DNA from: Symbiodinium natans | Lineage: Eukaryota; Sar; Dinophyceae; Suessiales; Symbiodiniaceae | DNA: 64,000 nucleotides | Direction of reading: 5' to 3' | NCBI GenBank assembly: GCA_905221605.1 | Contig: CAJNDS010000169.1 | Span: 677,001 to 741,000 of the forward strand | Part shown: positions 32,171 through 43,426 of the stretch, piece by piece | Layout: each line of letters begins with the position of its first letter | How positions within the stretch are numbered: position 1 is the first letter of the stretch | Notes under the pieces: model-generated | Seen by the model: only the letters and a program-made list of their open reading frames with translations | Told to the model about the DNA's origin: nothing | Database searches by the model: none | Made by a program: the position numbers and the translations under genes

Positions 32171-33314
32171 CCACCCCCCCCCCCCCCCCCCCTCCTTGAA
32201 GCCCTCAACCAGAGACCCTGCGCTGGACCCCTGGAGCCCTTGCACCCCTTGAAAGCCTACGCAGGATATGAGGCTTCGACTCGTATGACTGATTCCCCGT
32301 TCACTGAAGCCCACCCCTCGTAATGCAAACGACATGCCGGAAGCGACATGATAGGTTAAGCTCAGAAACCCTATACAAAATCTTTCCAAACCCCATAAAC
32401 AAGAAGTTTGTGTGGGAAGAGACGCTTGGCAGAATATCTTATGAAGAAACCCCGGTACAAGATAATCTCATCTATAATGCAGGTTTGCAAAGACAGTTCT
32501 AAAGCGTCTGCAGAGGGTAAGCCTCCTTTTTGCTGCGCCAACGCCGTGTCTTGAAGTTGACGTACAGTCGATTCACGGTATGGCTTCGGAAGATAAACCC
32601 CATAAACCCAATAAACCCTGCAAACCCTGCAGCCCCTGCAAACTCCATATATAAAACCTCCAAACTTCTAAACCCTCTCAAGCCTCCAACCCCTAAGCAT
32701 GTACCCGCCAAGCCCCGTAAAACCCAATAAACGTTAGAAACCCTAATAAGCCTATAAGCCCTCTAAACCCCCAAACCCCAAACTCTGGAGTCTCCCAACT
32801 TTTCTGGATTCTGGGAGAGCAGAGGGACCTTCGTATAGCGGAGCTGTAACGGCAGCTGACAGAAGCTGTAGCATTCAGGCCAGAAGCGCTCCGTGCTGGT
32901 GTTGAAGCATCTTGGCTTGACAGCCTGAGCTGCCCCGATTTGTGTGGCTTTACATGCCCCCTTTCGGTAACATGATAAAGCAATTACAGTCACGAGCATC
33001 GCATGATAAGTGGGACATGTTGCTTCTTGTTCCAGAATGCGCTCTTCCGAGGGCTTAAGGGGTCCAGCCGAGTATGACAACCCTATCCCTGAGCCCTGCA
33101 CCCCTGGCTCCAAAATGTGGATGCTGTGCAATGGTGGAAAGCGCAGTTGCTCTTGCAAGCCTTGACCCCTAAATCCCTCAAGCCCTAAACCCTTGCATTC
33201 CTGTAATTTCCTAAGCCCCAAGCCCCTACGTTCCTAACTCCCTGAACCCTAAACCCGGACATTCCTACATCCCTACATCCCTAAGCCCTACTTAACCTTA
33301 CATGATCCCTCAAG

Positions 33315-35226
33315 GAGCGCGTTCTATGCCCTAGCACCAGGCCAGGTCTTCGGCGTTGCGCCATGGATGCAGATCCTGCAGACTTCAGGGCTATCTGAGT
33401 AGGCCCTTCTTCCTCCTTTTTGTTTTGGGGTTTAGGTTTTAGGGATGTTTTGGGCTTAGGGTTTATAGGGTGTAGGGTTTAGGGTTTAGGGTAACTGGGA
33501 TGCAGAGTAGTTAGGCCGTGGGTCTAAGGGCTTAGGATTTAGGCTTTAGGCTCTGGGTTTGAGTTGTGACATGGGGCTTGGATTCCTGTTTGCCCCCCCC
33601 CTAAACCCTCTACATCCCAAACCCTAAACCTCCTACGTGGCCCTCGCAAGGTGCTCCAGCGCCTCTCGCGCGAGACGAGCCTTTCCTGGCATCACTGGGC
33701 CTTCGAAGGCAGGGTTGGGGGGCTTTCAGGGTCTGGCAGCCAAGGAGCTAGAAGGTCTAGGGTGTTAGGGTTTAGGGTGTGAGAGGGTTTGGGGTTTTAG
33801 GTCTTAGGGTTTAGGGCTTAGGGTTTAGGCTTCAGGCTTTCGGGTTTGGGGTTTGGGCTCTTTTTGCTAGTGCCAGTTTTTCGTAACGCTTTCCTGTCCA
33901 GCCTGGGTCGGTACTGTACGGTTTTCGCCGGATGGGATGAGCCCCATCTCAGCGCGGAGTTTGACACCCCGATGGCAAATAAAGCCCTCAAGCCTCCAAA
34001 CCCTATAAACCCTAACCCTGTAAAGCCTCTAAAACCCTCACAACCCTCCAAACCTATACCCTAACCCCTAAACCCTAAATCCTAAACTTATAAACCCCAC
34101 AAACCCTAAACTCACAAAAGCCCGATCCAAGAACCGAAGTCTCGCGAGGAGCCCCGGCGACCTTCCTCAACTTCGAAGAGATATCTTCCCACTCCTGTAC
34201 TGTGTGCGCCATCTTTGGAGTGTTGGGTTAGGGGGCATGCCCAACATTCCAAAAGCCCCCTAAACTCCTGCAACCCGAAGCCCTGAACCCTAAACCCTAC
34301 AACCTTTGGGAAGGAGCTCAAGTTGGTAAGCTGGAGGTCGGGGCAAGCTGCAGCTGCTTTCGGGCCTCGCCCTAAACCCTAATTAGGGTTCACGGTCGAC
34401 GTCGAGCTGCTGCAAGGCCGCCGGATACTGGCCATCATATGCGTCACAAATATATGGCGGAGCACCTTGCGTTGCACTGAACAGGTACGTCGCCCCGGAG
34501 TTTTCCCAGCTATTGCTTCGGGACTCTCGGTCTTCAAAGTTCTTTGTAGCAAAATGCAGCGGTGACCTGAACCTGGTCAAACATTTAGGGTGCATGCTTT
34601 GGCTCTCTTATGAAATTCTTGAGAAGCGTTGTCCTTACACCTTTAACCCTACACCCTAAACCCTACACCCCAAACAAGGGGGTTCCCTGGATCTGGTCAG
34701 AACTCAGATGTGTCTTCTCTGACCAAGAGCTCGAAATGCGAAGCTGAGGATGTCTACGGCATTGGGCTGCCGATCCTGGCCCCGAGTTTCGAGTGGCACG
34801 GCCGGCTCCCAGACCGCCAGAAGTCAAAAAGAGGTGATAGAGATTCCGAAGACTCTGCCTAGTAGGATGCTTATAATATAGCATCTTTCTATTCTTTGAT
34901 CTTACACCATTCATGCTGTTGGGATATTCTTGTTGTTCGAGGCTCAGATCGATTTCTGAGCTGATCTTTTTTGTGTGGTAACCTAAACCCTAAACCCTAA
35001 ACCCTAAACCCTAAACCCTAAACCCTAAACCCTAAACCCTAAACCCTAAACCCTAAACCCTAAACCCTAAACCCTAAACCCTAAACCCTAAACCCTAAAC
35101 CCCTAAACCCTAAACCCTAAACCTGAACCCTAAACACTAAACCCTAAACCCTAAACCCTGAGCCCTGCAGGCTCCTGCAGCACATCTTTGCCTCCTGGGG
35201 ACAGCTTCACAGCGAGCATGACATTG
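33315..35226 (+). CDS. Exon cluster of an unknown gene, three joins tested
   Basis: Coding islands: 33315-33398 (FYALAPGQVFGVAPWMQIL), 33651-33708 (VLQRLSRETSLSWHHWAFE), 34140-34221 (SRGAPATFLNFEEISSHS) and 35171-35226 (LLQHIFASWGQLHSEHD). 33708/34140 joins in phase 1 through a GC donor (GCAGGG), and 34221/35171 joins in phase 2 through GTTGGGTTAGGG and CTGCAG. The donor GTAGGC after 35226 leaves in phase 1. The first join (33398/33651) is not phase-clean, so an exon may be missing. The intron before 35171 holds the largest perfect CCCTAAA array in the window. This may be the same gene as the clusters on either side. Confidence 0.5.
34982..35160. repeat. Near-perfect CCCTAAA array, about 25 units
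   Basis: About 180 bp of CCCTAAA with only a few slips near its right end. It stops ten bases before the CTGCAG acceptor at 35170. Confidence 0.95.
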
Positions 35227-36027
35227 GTAGGCAGAGGCGCCCCGTGTAGCCTCCATGCCTCAGTTCTTGCTGATGTTAGGTTAGGGTTTAGGGTTTATGG
35301 TTTAGAGTTTAGGGTTTAGGGTTCAGGGTTCAGGGTTCAGGGGTTCAGGGGTTCAGGGTTAGGTTTTAGGTTTTCGGGTTTAGGATAATATGGGGCTCAG
35401 GATTTCGGAGTTCGGGGGTTGGTTTGGGGCTTGCTCCTGCTGGTACGGAGGCCGCCCGAAGTGCAGAACGCCGAGCAGGCCAGTCTCAAGTGGGGGGGGT
35501 TCAGGACTTGAATGTCTGGAGCTTTTGGGCCTTATGGGATGTTGGATGGTTGCAGGTTAGGTAGGGAAAAATTCGGAAAAATCGACCCGACCCCCCGAAA
35601 ATTCCAAAGGGACTGTTTTGGTGGCTTTTTGGAGGTCATACATACGGTATCCTGGAGGGTCAGGACGGATGATGACTGCACAATCACTGAAGGCAGGTAA
35701 GTTGCAGAAACCAGCACTCCCCATGCGTGTTTAGATGCTCTTTTTCTTAATTCATGCAGGGGTTCAGCTGCATTATGTAAAGGAGAAGGGGTGCAGCCTG
35801 CTCTGGCTACCAGAACGTGACGCGCTTGATGTAGTGGTCGTTGTGCATGTTGTGTGGTTGGATAGGGAGTGGCATAGCATTTTTTGCACTTTGGATCCCA
35901 AGCAGCCCGATACTAGGCCCTATAAAGGATAGCCGGGGACCCTCAAAAAGGGAACCCTTCGTGACCCTCTTCTGGCTCTCTTGAACAGGGACCTTATTCA
36001 GAGGGTCTATATCCCCAAGGGTCTTAA

Positions 36028-36110
36028 CCCTATCCCCTAAGCCCTAAGCCCTAAGCCCTAAGCCCTAAACCCTAAACCCTAAACCCTAAACCCTAAACCC
36101 TAATTAATAA
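36028..36110. repeat. CCCTAAG block passing into CCCTAAA
   Basis: Four ccctaag units are followed by about six ccctaaa units, acceptor side of the 36116 exon. Confidence 0.9.
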
Positions 36111-36115
36111 TGAAG

Positions 36116-38368
36116 CCGTAACATGCACACCCAGGAGTTGGCGCGGCAGATCTTCGATTCCGCAGGCCAGTGGCCTTTTCCTCCCTTCTACAATCCGCGG
36201 GAGTGCCGCGGCCACGCAAAAGAGGCACGCAAAAAGCTCTTGCCCTCAACTTCTAAAACACTACCGAACCCTAAACCCTTCAGTCCTAAAGCCATTTGAG
36301 CTGCAGCTCCTCGATGCTCACGACCTAAGGCCCTCAAACTGTAAACCGTAAACCATCAAGCCCGAACACCCGCCCGAACACCCTGCAACGCATAGTGCAT
36401 TTTATTTTGTACATTACAACACTACATTATGATTTTCATACTTCATCTGTTATGAGCTTTAAGCCCCTGATGCCGTGCAACCACAGCCCGCAAGGCACCG
36501 AGTGCAGAATTTCCTCCGGGGCCCCCGGAGATCCAACCAAGCCCTGTACGTCACCTCAAACCCTTGGGAGGTGCCCTTCCTAAACCTTTTTAGGAATGTT
36601 AGGGTTTAGGGTTTAGGGTTTTAGGGTTTTAGGGTTTTAGGGTTTTAGGGTTTTAGGGTTTTAGGGTTTTAGGGTTTTAGGGTTTTAGGGTTTTAGGGTT
36701 TTAGGGTTTAGGGATATAGGGTTTAGGGGAACATCTAAGCCCTTGAGCCGTGAAGACTCTTAAGCCCTCGAGAGCCCTGGACATTTAGCTCTCATCCCAG
36801 GCACCCAGTGGAGCGACTGATGTTCTGGCTTCCGCTGGCCGAGGCGCCAGGACTACATTGGTTTTGGGACATGTAGGGTTGGGTCTTGGGCTTTTTTTCT
36901 CGGTTTTTTTACTGGCATGGTCCTGAGGTGTATGGTTTGTGACTAGCACTTTCCAGCACAGTCATGAGTCGGAGATTGGGGGCGGGGGGGGTGCGTGCAT
37001 GGGCTGGCTCTGCGTGCATGAACCTTCTTCGCAGTGCATGCTTAGCAAATGCAGAGTATCTCACGGCACCTCTCGGAGGGATCCTTCTTTTGTTATTTGA
37101 TATCAAGGAGTTCTTTATACACTTTAGCTATATATGCCCCTACCGCCCACCCAATTCAGGCGTTTACATGCCGTTCTCAGGTGCACCGATATCCCCACAT
37201 CATTCACTTCCGCTCGCTGACAGAGCCTTGGATGGTGTGGATTTTGAACAATTATATACTTATGTGATCCTACGCGTGCTTGCCCATGAATATCGATACC
37301 CCAACAACAACTCTCCTCCCCCACCGTACTCCAAGTGTTACAGCCACAGGAGGGACACCCACCTAAACAAGCATGCCCTTCGAAACCCTGATGAACCCTA
37401 TCCCCAAACCCAAGGTGCCCTAAACCCCTAAAAACCCTAAAATCCGAAAACCCTAAAAACCCTAAACCCCTAAACCCTAAACCCACTCACCGCCTAAACC
37501 CTAAACCCCATACATAACCCTAAACCCTCAGACGCAAGGAGCTCATCGAGCTGGCGCAGACCATCGATCTTGCGCACCAGAGCAGTGAGATGCAGGCAGG
37601 GTATGGGGAGAGGGGATGCTGGGTAGGGCTCAGGGCTTAGGGCTTCGGGCTTGGGGCTTCGGGTGTATAGGGTTTAAGTTTTAGGGTTATCATTTTTTTG
37701 CTGTAGCGCAGGGAGAACGACGACTGTATTTTATTTTAGATTGCAGGCATTCCCCCCCCGGCAGGGTTGATTTGTTCAGGTTGGACGGACCTCGAAGTTG
37801 CTGCCCGTGAATTCCATACAGGGTCATCTTTTTTTGGCTTAGACCGTATTGGGTTGAAGAGGATCTTGCTTAGGAGTAGTTTCAACCCTACGCCGGTTCG
37901 CCTCCAAGGCGCGCGGCCGAGCCATCACGGCCAACGTGCGCGCCTTCTACCGCCGGGCTCTGGCGCAGCTCATCGCCTCTTCGGTGGGCCCTGGGGCAGG
38001 GTTTAGGGTTTCGGGTTTGGTTTAGGGTTTAGGGTTTAGAGTTTCGGGTTTGGTTTAGGGTTTAGGGTTTAGGGTATAGGGTTATAGGGTTATAGGGTTA
38101 TAGGGTTATAGGGTTCTCGCGTTATAGGGTTAAAGGGTTATAGGGTTATAGTGACGTGTCAGAGTGTTCCTCCATTCACTCTCTAGGGCCCACGCAGCTA
38201 TCGCAAACATCCCTCCCTTAGACAGCCACTGTGCGCAATTGCAGGCGGCACCGGGTGAGCAAGCACCTACAAGCTAGCCCCGCAGAGCGCGTGGACGACA
38301 TCACCGCCCTTCTTTTGGATCACGTCTCACTTGAACATGTCTCTACGCTGGGAAGGTGGGGGCAGTAG
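36116..38368 (+). CDS. 3' exon cluster of an unknown gene, ending TAG at 38366
   Basis: Coding islands: about 36116-36240 (MHTQELARQIFDSAGQWPF), 36801-36860 (HPVERLMFWLPLAEAPGLH), 37532-37595 (RKELIELAQTIDLAHQSS), 37909-38000 (ITANVRAFYRRALAQLIAS) and 38245-38368 (HRVSKHLQASPAERVDDI). The last three join cleanly: a GC donor GCAGGG to a TCCAAG acceptor in phase 0, then GTTTAGGG to ATTGCAG in phase 2. The product is helical and charged at its C terminus, ending LEHVSTLGRWGQ. The joins among the first three islands are unresolved (36860 to 37532 would make a stop), so exons are missing or the islands belong to different transcripts. No domain recognised. Confidence 0.5.
36598..36735. repeat. TTTTAGGG octamer array
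   Basis: Two tttaggg units and then about fourteen ttttaggg octamers, all on the G-rich strand. Confidence 0.95.
38001..38155. repeat. TTTAGGG array changing to TTATAGGG
   Basis: Starts at the donor of the 37909-38000 exon with TTTAGGG or TTTCGGG units, then becomes about eight ttataggg octamers. Confidence 0.9.
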
Positions 38369-40600
38369 CTCGCAAGTCGCGGCCCGGAGCTCTCTCAACT
38401 TGGCCATCTTCACGATCTCGAGAGCACCATCCACAAGCCTCTGAGACTTTCCGCTGCCGTCACGCGCTCCGCTGCAGCCAACTGAAGGCCATCCGTACCG
38501 ACGTGACTCCTCTTGAAGAGATCAGAGATGTGAAGCACTCATGAAGCCAGTGGTGACGCATGACGATTCTGAAAGGCTGCAGGGAATCAACACCGTATGG
38601 GATGCTGTGGGTCAGATGAGTGGATGTGAGGCGCATCCATATCCACGCACGTGCTTTGCTTCCTCGATGTCAGTGCACATTCCAAGCCAGGAAGATTTGG
38701 GCAGGACGAGGGCTGTTCGAAGTGAACAAGTGGCTTGAGGCTGAAGGTCTGGAATGAGGGGGATGAGGGGGACTAGATTGCGACTGCGACAGATGGCGGG
38801 GGTGATTCCAGCATGTCGAGTCTCACTTACCGGCCCAAGCTGGGCTGATGTTATCATGTGTTGAGACATCTTGAGACCATCTTCTCCGGAATGAAGGAGA
38901 CTGGACCTTGACAAGATGAACTGGTCGGCACAAAAGAAGGATGACGCCAGTTCATGCAGAGCAGGCAAAGAAACAAAAACCTACTAAGCAGTGTTACCCT
39001 TGCATTACATCCAGCAGCTGCCCAGCCCACAGACTGTCTGAGAACCTATGCTTGCCATGAGCGTTCAAATTTCAAAGCTCTGCATGTCTTGTGTGATGGG
39101 CTCTTGGCGCCCTCTGTGCATCGTACGGGATTGTTCGAACGAAAGGGTCCCCAAATTGGGTTCCTTTCTCAAAAAGACATGAACCCTGAACTCTGAACCC
39201 TAAACTCCTAAACTCTAAACCCTAAAGCCTCATGAGACTTTTTGAGCGTTGTTGCTGGGCTCCGTGTTTGCATCTTCGACTTGATCCGTGGATGAGGCTC
39301 AGGGTTAGTAGCTGGGGGTGCGGGCCGAAAGGTGTTGCAAATGAATCTTATTGGTTTTGAGTAGGGGACGAGAGGGATTTAGGGTCCCTGTATAATATAG
39401 TCCCTTGTAAGGGCGATAAAGGGGATTATAGGGGGGACTAGTATGGAAATGAGTCTCAGAAATCAAGGAGCAGGTCCACACAAAGCATACTGTAGTGCTG
39501 TGCGTTCGTGCATGTTTCTTGGCTACAACGGGGGACGCAAAACTCGCAACCTGAGCCTGGAAGTCCGGCAGCTTCTGAAGCTTTCTCTCCGGCCTCAGCT
39601 ATCACGCGGGCTGGCACGACATTGTGGCCCAAGCTTTGGCGCAGTGCCCTCGCCACAAGGGCCGATCATGGAGTCAAGCGATGCTCCGCACCGTTCTAAA
39701 CTTGACCGCAGACTTGATGGTTGTTCTGACGCCTTGGCACACATGGTTACTCAACTCTTGGAGTTTCCGACTCTCTGGTAAGCCGTATGCTTCCCAAGAG
39801 ACCGCCAAGAAGATAAGGAGCTCTCGCAACCTTGCATTCGTCAACCTGTTTGGCCGGAGGGTAGGACAATGAGCCGCGGAGCCAGAAAGCCATGGCGCCG
39901 CATGTGGCTGCCGTTTCGCAGGCAGGTTGCTTTTAATCGGGGACCAACAGGCCACATAAACATAAAGATCCTATCACTGGGAATCTGCGCCCACCACCAT
40001 CCAGGCTTTCCAGGACGGAGCTATCTCATCTACATGCGAGCATGGGCATCTCTTGCTAGTGTGTCGGGCTCATTTTAGGGGCAGCCGGACTGCACAGCGG
40101 GGATTCCGTAGGTGTCGTGCCTTAATTGTGTCACCACCAGGCAGGGGATTCTTGGTGGGAAAAAATCGTCGGATCTTTATGTGGCAATTAAAACACAGAA
40201 CAAATGGTGTAGGATCTTTATGTGGGTGCCAAAAACCAAAGGAACGCTGAAGGACAACGCCAACCCACATAAGGATCCCACTAAAAAACTCAGGATTCCG
40301 CAGCTGGTTTCTGCGGCTTTGGTGCCCTAAGCTACGACCGTTCCGTAAACTTTAGACTCTCTAGACTGCTGCTCCCTCTCCTGCCGCAGTTGGAAAGCAC
40401 CCAACTAATTTAGAACGTTGCGGCAAGTGTGCCTGCAGAGACTGTCCTTGATACCTGCAAGAACTTTATGTGGAAATTTCTTTACACTGTCCAACTTCTT
40501 CACTCTTGCGTGCGCCGCCTCGGCAGCCGGGCCGGCCCCAGGACAGGGAAGGAGGAAAGAGGGGTTCTGCAAAAAAGGGGGGAAGGGTCTAGGTTCGGGC
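38369..40600. other. Stretch without a supported gene
   Basis: The first 117 bases continue the reading frame of the previous exon past its TAG and look coding (see findings). Beyond that, minus ORFs at 38612-38968 and 39674-39955 have some protein character but no recognisable domain. Direct repeats of ggatctttatgtgg lie near 40171 and 40213. Telomere-type arrays are rare here. Confidence 0.35.
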
Positions 40601-40689
40601 GTCGTAGTAGGGAGGTTAAAGGGTGGGGGGGGTGGGGGGGCGGGGGTGGGGTTGGGTGGGCGACCCCCCCTCTGCCAGGTGAAGAGCCG

Positions 40690-41090
40690 CTTGTTATCGC
40701 CTATTGGCGCAAATATTTCGTTAAAGGAAGTATCGGGATCTCGGACAAGGTCGCTATCCAGCCAGATTGTAATCACATATCCGGCCTTTCTGCTGCAAGC
40801 ATGTGCGCAGAGGGACGGCGAAAGTACCCCTTTCTCAGTTGAATTTTGTGAGTTGTGTATCGGCATTGCAAATGAATCGCACATGGACGCGTCCAAGCTT
40901 CCATTCCAAAACGCCCTTCGGGGGCCAGGGTGCTGGGCAAACTTGGCTGAGACTTCGTCATAAAGCCACGGACGTTCGACGTGACAATCCCACCTTTTGC
41001 CGTAATCGACATTTAATCCGAGTAATAATTTCCTATGCTGAACCCTGGGAACCCTCGTGTGGCGGTGAAGGATAGAGCACTCATTCTGGA
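40690..41090 (-). pseudogene. Minus-strand coding-like fragment
   Basis: Reading the reverse strand from about 41090 down to 40690 gives an uninterrupted frame with protein-like composition (for example LLLGLNVDYGKRWDCHVER, SAKFAQHPGPRRAFW, YVITIWLDSDLVRDPD, NEIFAPIGDNKRLFTW). It then runs into a G/C tract. No start, stop or family was recognised. With the 41211-41597 frame it may be a decayed gene or retroelement. It is one of the few places where the minus strand looks better than the plus strand. Confidence 0.35.
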
Positions 41091-41210
41091 TGAGCGAGGG
41101 TTCGCGGAGGGCAATTCAAGAAGAGGGTTTTTAGGTTATCAGAGATGTCAATCTAAGAGACGGCCGACAAAGGCCCAAAGCCCTGTTTCTCAGCGAGTAG
41201 GGTCGTCTGC

Positions 41211-41597
41211 TTACACTTGTAGGAAGCCATTGTGCCAGGGGACTGCAACTCCTACTGCTTCTTGTGCTCGCGCTGGCGCTTCGTCGAAGGCGAGTGCATG
41301 GGTTGAGTGATCAGCTTTCTTTCCTCGGGTAGAGCTGATATGAGCTTCCTCAGATATCTGCTCCGATCGGTTGTCCCAATCCATTGAAAGTTTTTCTCGA
41401 AGATGCCGAGCCTGCAGGAGTTGGCTTTCCGGCTCTTTGTCCAGGTCCTCTTTCACAGGGCCCAACTGTAAAGGAATCGAGTATTCAGAGTGGTGCAAGG
41501 ATGCAGCTGTCAAAGCGGAGAGTGTTCCCTTCCATCTTTGGTTTGAGATGTTCCGAGTGTGTTGGACGACTTGGGCCCTGACATATTTCCGCAACAC
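41211..41597 (-). pseudogene. Second minus-strand coding-like fragment
   Basis: A 128-codon frame with charged, helix-like sequence (QLLQARHLREKLSMDWDN, RSEQISEEAHISSTRGKK). It lies upstream, in minus orientation, of the 40690-41090 fragment in a region poor in TTTAGGG arrays. Unknown family; it could be an exon or a relic. Confidence 0.3.
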
Positions 41598-41797
41598 TCA
41601 AGAAGCCCGAGTGCATGGCAATAAGTTGCAAAGCATGAACCCTAAACCCTAAACCCGAAAGCTTAAACCCCAAACCCTATTCCGTGACTCACAATCACAG
41701 CTGCACTGTGTGAAGCGGCGCACGACAGGCCATCCGAGGCTTTTGCTGAGGTCGCGCCGGGCCAAGGCCAGCAGCAGTCATGCCACCATGTGAGTTT

Positions 41798-41905
41798 CTA
41801 CTATTTGCTTAAGAACCCCAAAAGAATAAAAAATGATAGTCCCTATACTACCCTTAATAAGGAAGAACATTTTCCCTTTTTTCGGGGCTCTTAGGGAATT
41901 AGTAG
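41798..41905. mobile_element. MITE family C, short copy (108 bp)
   Basis: Left end ctactatttgcttaagaacccc, right end ggggctcttagggaattag then tag. These inverted repeats of about 22 bp match 23550-24151. The centre holds aaaaatgatagtccctata and cccttaataagg. Confidence 0.8.
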
Positions 41906-43319
41906 GTTTGCTTGTACAGCGCATAGTGTTCGTTGTGTAACAGCTACCATTGCTGTAGTCGTCGTCTCCGCCCACTTTAACTAATTGTTGACCTCTTGGG
42001 GTTTCTTTGTGTGTCGACACATGTGTGTGTGCAGGGGCTACCATGATTCAGGAGAGTACCACTATAGGAAGTCGACTTCCGTAGATACCGTATCATAGCC
42101 AGCGTGGGTCATACTGGACACTTCAAGTTTCACTGTTGCCCTTCCCAGCCGGGCAGCAAATCTCTCAGAGGAGAGAAGGACACCTCCAGCGTTGACCGAC
42201 TGATGATGAAGGCAGAACAGTTCTCAAGAGGACCTTCGGTTTGGAGAATACCCCTTAGGCTCGAAATCTCCAGAAGTCATGTCATGGAACCATAGGGTTG
42301 TCGGGATCCCCACCCTTTGCGATACCTCAATCTTTCCTTGCTGCCGTATGTGTGGAGGTTGATCTAATTCATGGGCCTTCTCGGGGTCTCTCTTGCGTTA
42401 GGTTTACAGCTCAATACCAACCCAGCCACGAAAATTGTACTTGCAGCTCGGATCTCGGATTTCGTTCCAGCCCCCTTTGCCAGAAAGCCCGAGTGGCGGG
42501 GTGATGATTTATGAAACCCGACCGGAACTGAGGTCTTATTGATTTAGAGAGAAAGTTTGGGTCCAATGTAGGGCTTTGAAGCAGAGCTCCGTAATCTTCT
42601 GCCACCGCTATGCGCATGTCTTGACAGGTCATGACATCGGACGGTGCCTGCCTGCATGTTTCTGTGAGCCGACTGTTGAATCACTTGGCTTGCATCGGAT
42701 CTTCCTTCGGTCAGCGCCTGCATATTTGCTCAGGTTTTCCCCTGACGCGAGGTTCGGCTTAAAATTGGGATGTCAACGTTAACGTCCAAGGCTTACGAGC
42801 CGATACCGTAAAGGCCTCGGGGGTGTTGGCCTTTCCGGACCACTTTGGTATGGGCTTGAAAGCAGGCCCCCCCCCCCCCCGCCAACCCCGCAACCCTTGC
42901 CGTTACAGTCAACAATCCCTGTGATGACCAGAGACCAGAGCTGTCCACTTTCTCGTTTGAGGGTTATAGTCATTGTAGTCATAGGTTGTCTTGGAGACCC
43001 GATCCGCTCGATTCCTCCCATTCTTCATCCTGGCCATGCAATGCAAGTCTTTACGTGGCCAGGTTTTCAGGTGAAGACAATGGCTTCCTCCGTGTCGCTG
43101 TCCGGGCCTCAGTTCCAGTCTCTGGCAGCTGGTCGAGGTTTAGGTCGAGAGAGGGTGAGTGCAAGACAACTCAGCCTTCCCCAAATAGGATTTCAGGAGG
43201 TAGGCTTAGGGAACCTGTTTTATTAAGGGTTCCGATGATAAGGACCATGGCATCATAGCACTTTGAGGGTCTCTTAGGGGGACCCCAAGTTTGGGACATA
43301 ATCCCTAAACCCGAAACCT
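41906..43319. other. Stretch without a supported gene
   Basis: Unique sequence with a C tract at 42868-42881 and no telomere-type array. Short ORFs on both strands are not convincing. A dispersed motif resembling a MITE end (gagggtctcttagggggaccc) lies at 43264-43285. Confidence 0.35.
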
Positions 43320-43324
43320 AAACC

Positions 43325-43422
43325 CTGAATCCTGAATCCTGAAGCCTCAAGCCTCAAGCCTCAAGCCTCAAGCCTCAAGCCTCAAGCCTCAGCCTCAGCC
43401 TCAAGCAAGCCTCAAGCCTCAA
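43325..43422. repeat. (CCTCAAG)n heptamer array
   Basis: Begins cctgaatcctgaatcctgaag and becomes about ten cctcaag units. It looks like a heptamer array derived from CCCTGAA/CCCTAAA and sits on the acceptor side of the 43427 exon. Confidence 0.85.
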
Positions 43423-43426
43423 CCCA

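Noticed and set aside
34982-35160. Possible chromosome end or contig-end telomere
   Set aside because: The array is internal, flanked by coding sequence. Arrays of both orientations recur throughout, so this is not a terminus.
40418-40963. 181-codon + strand ORF
   Set aside because: Half of it is a G-rich tract, and the opposite strand reads as the better protein over the rest.
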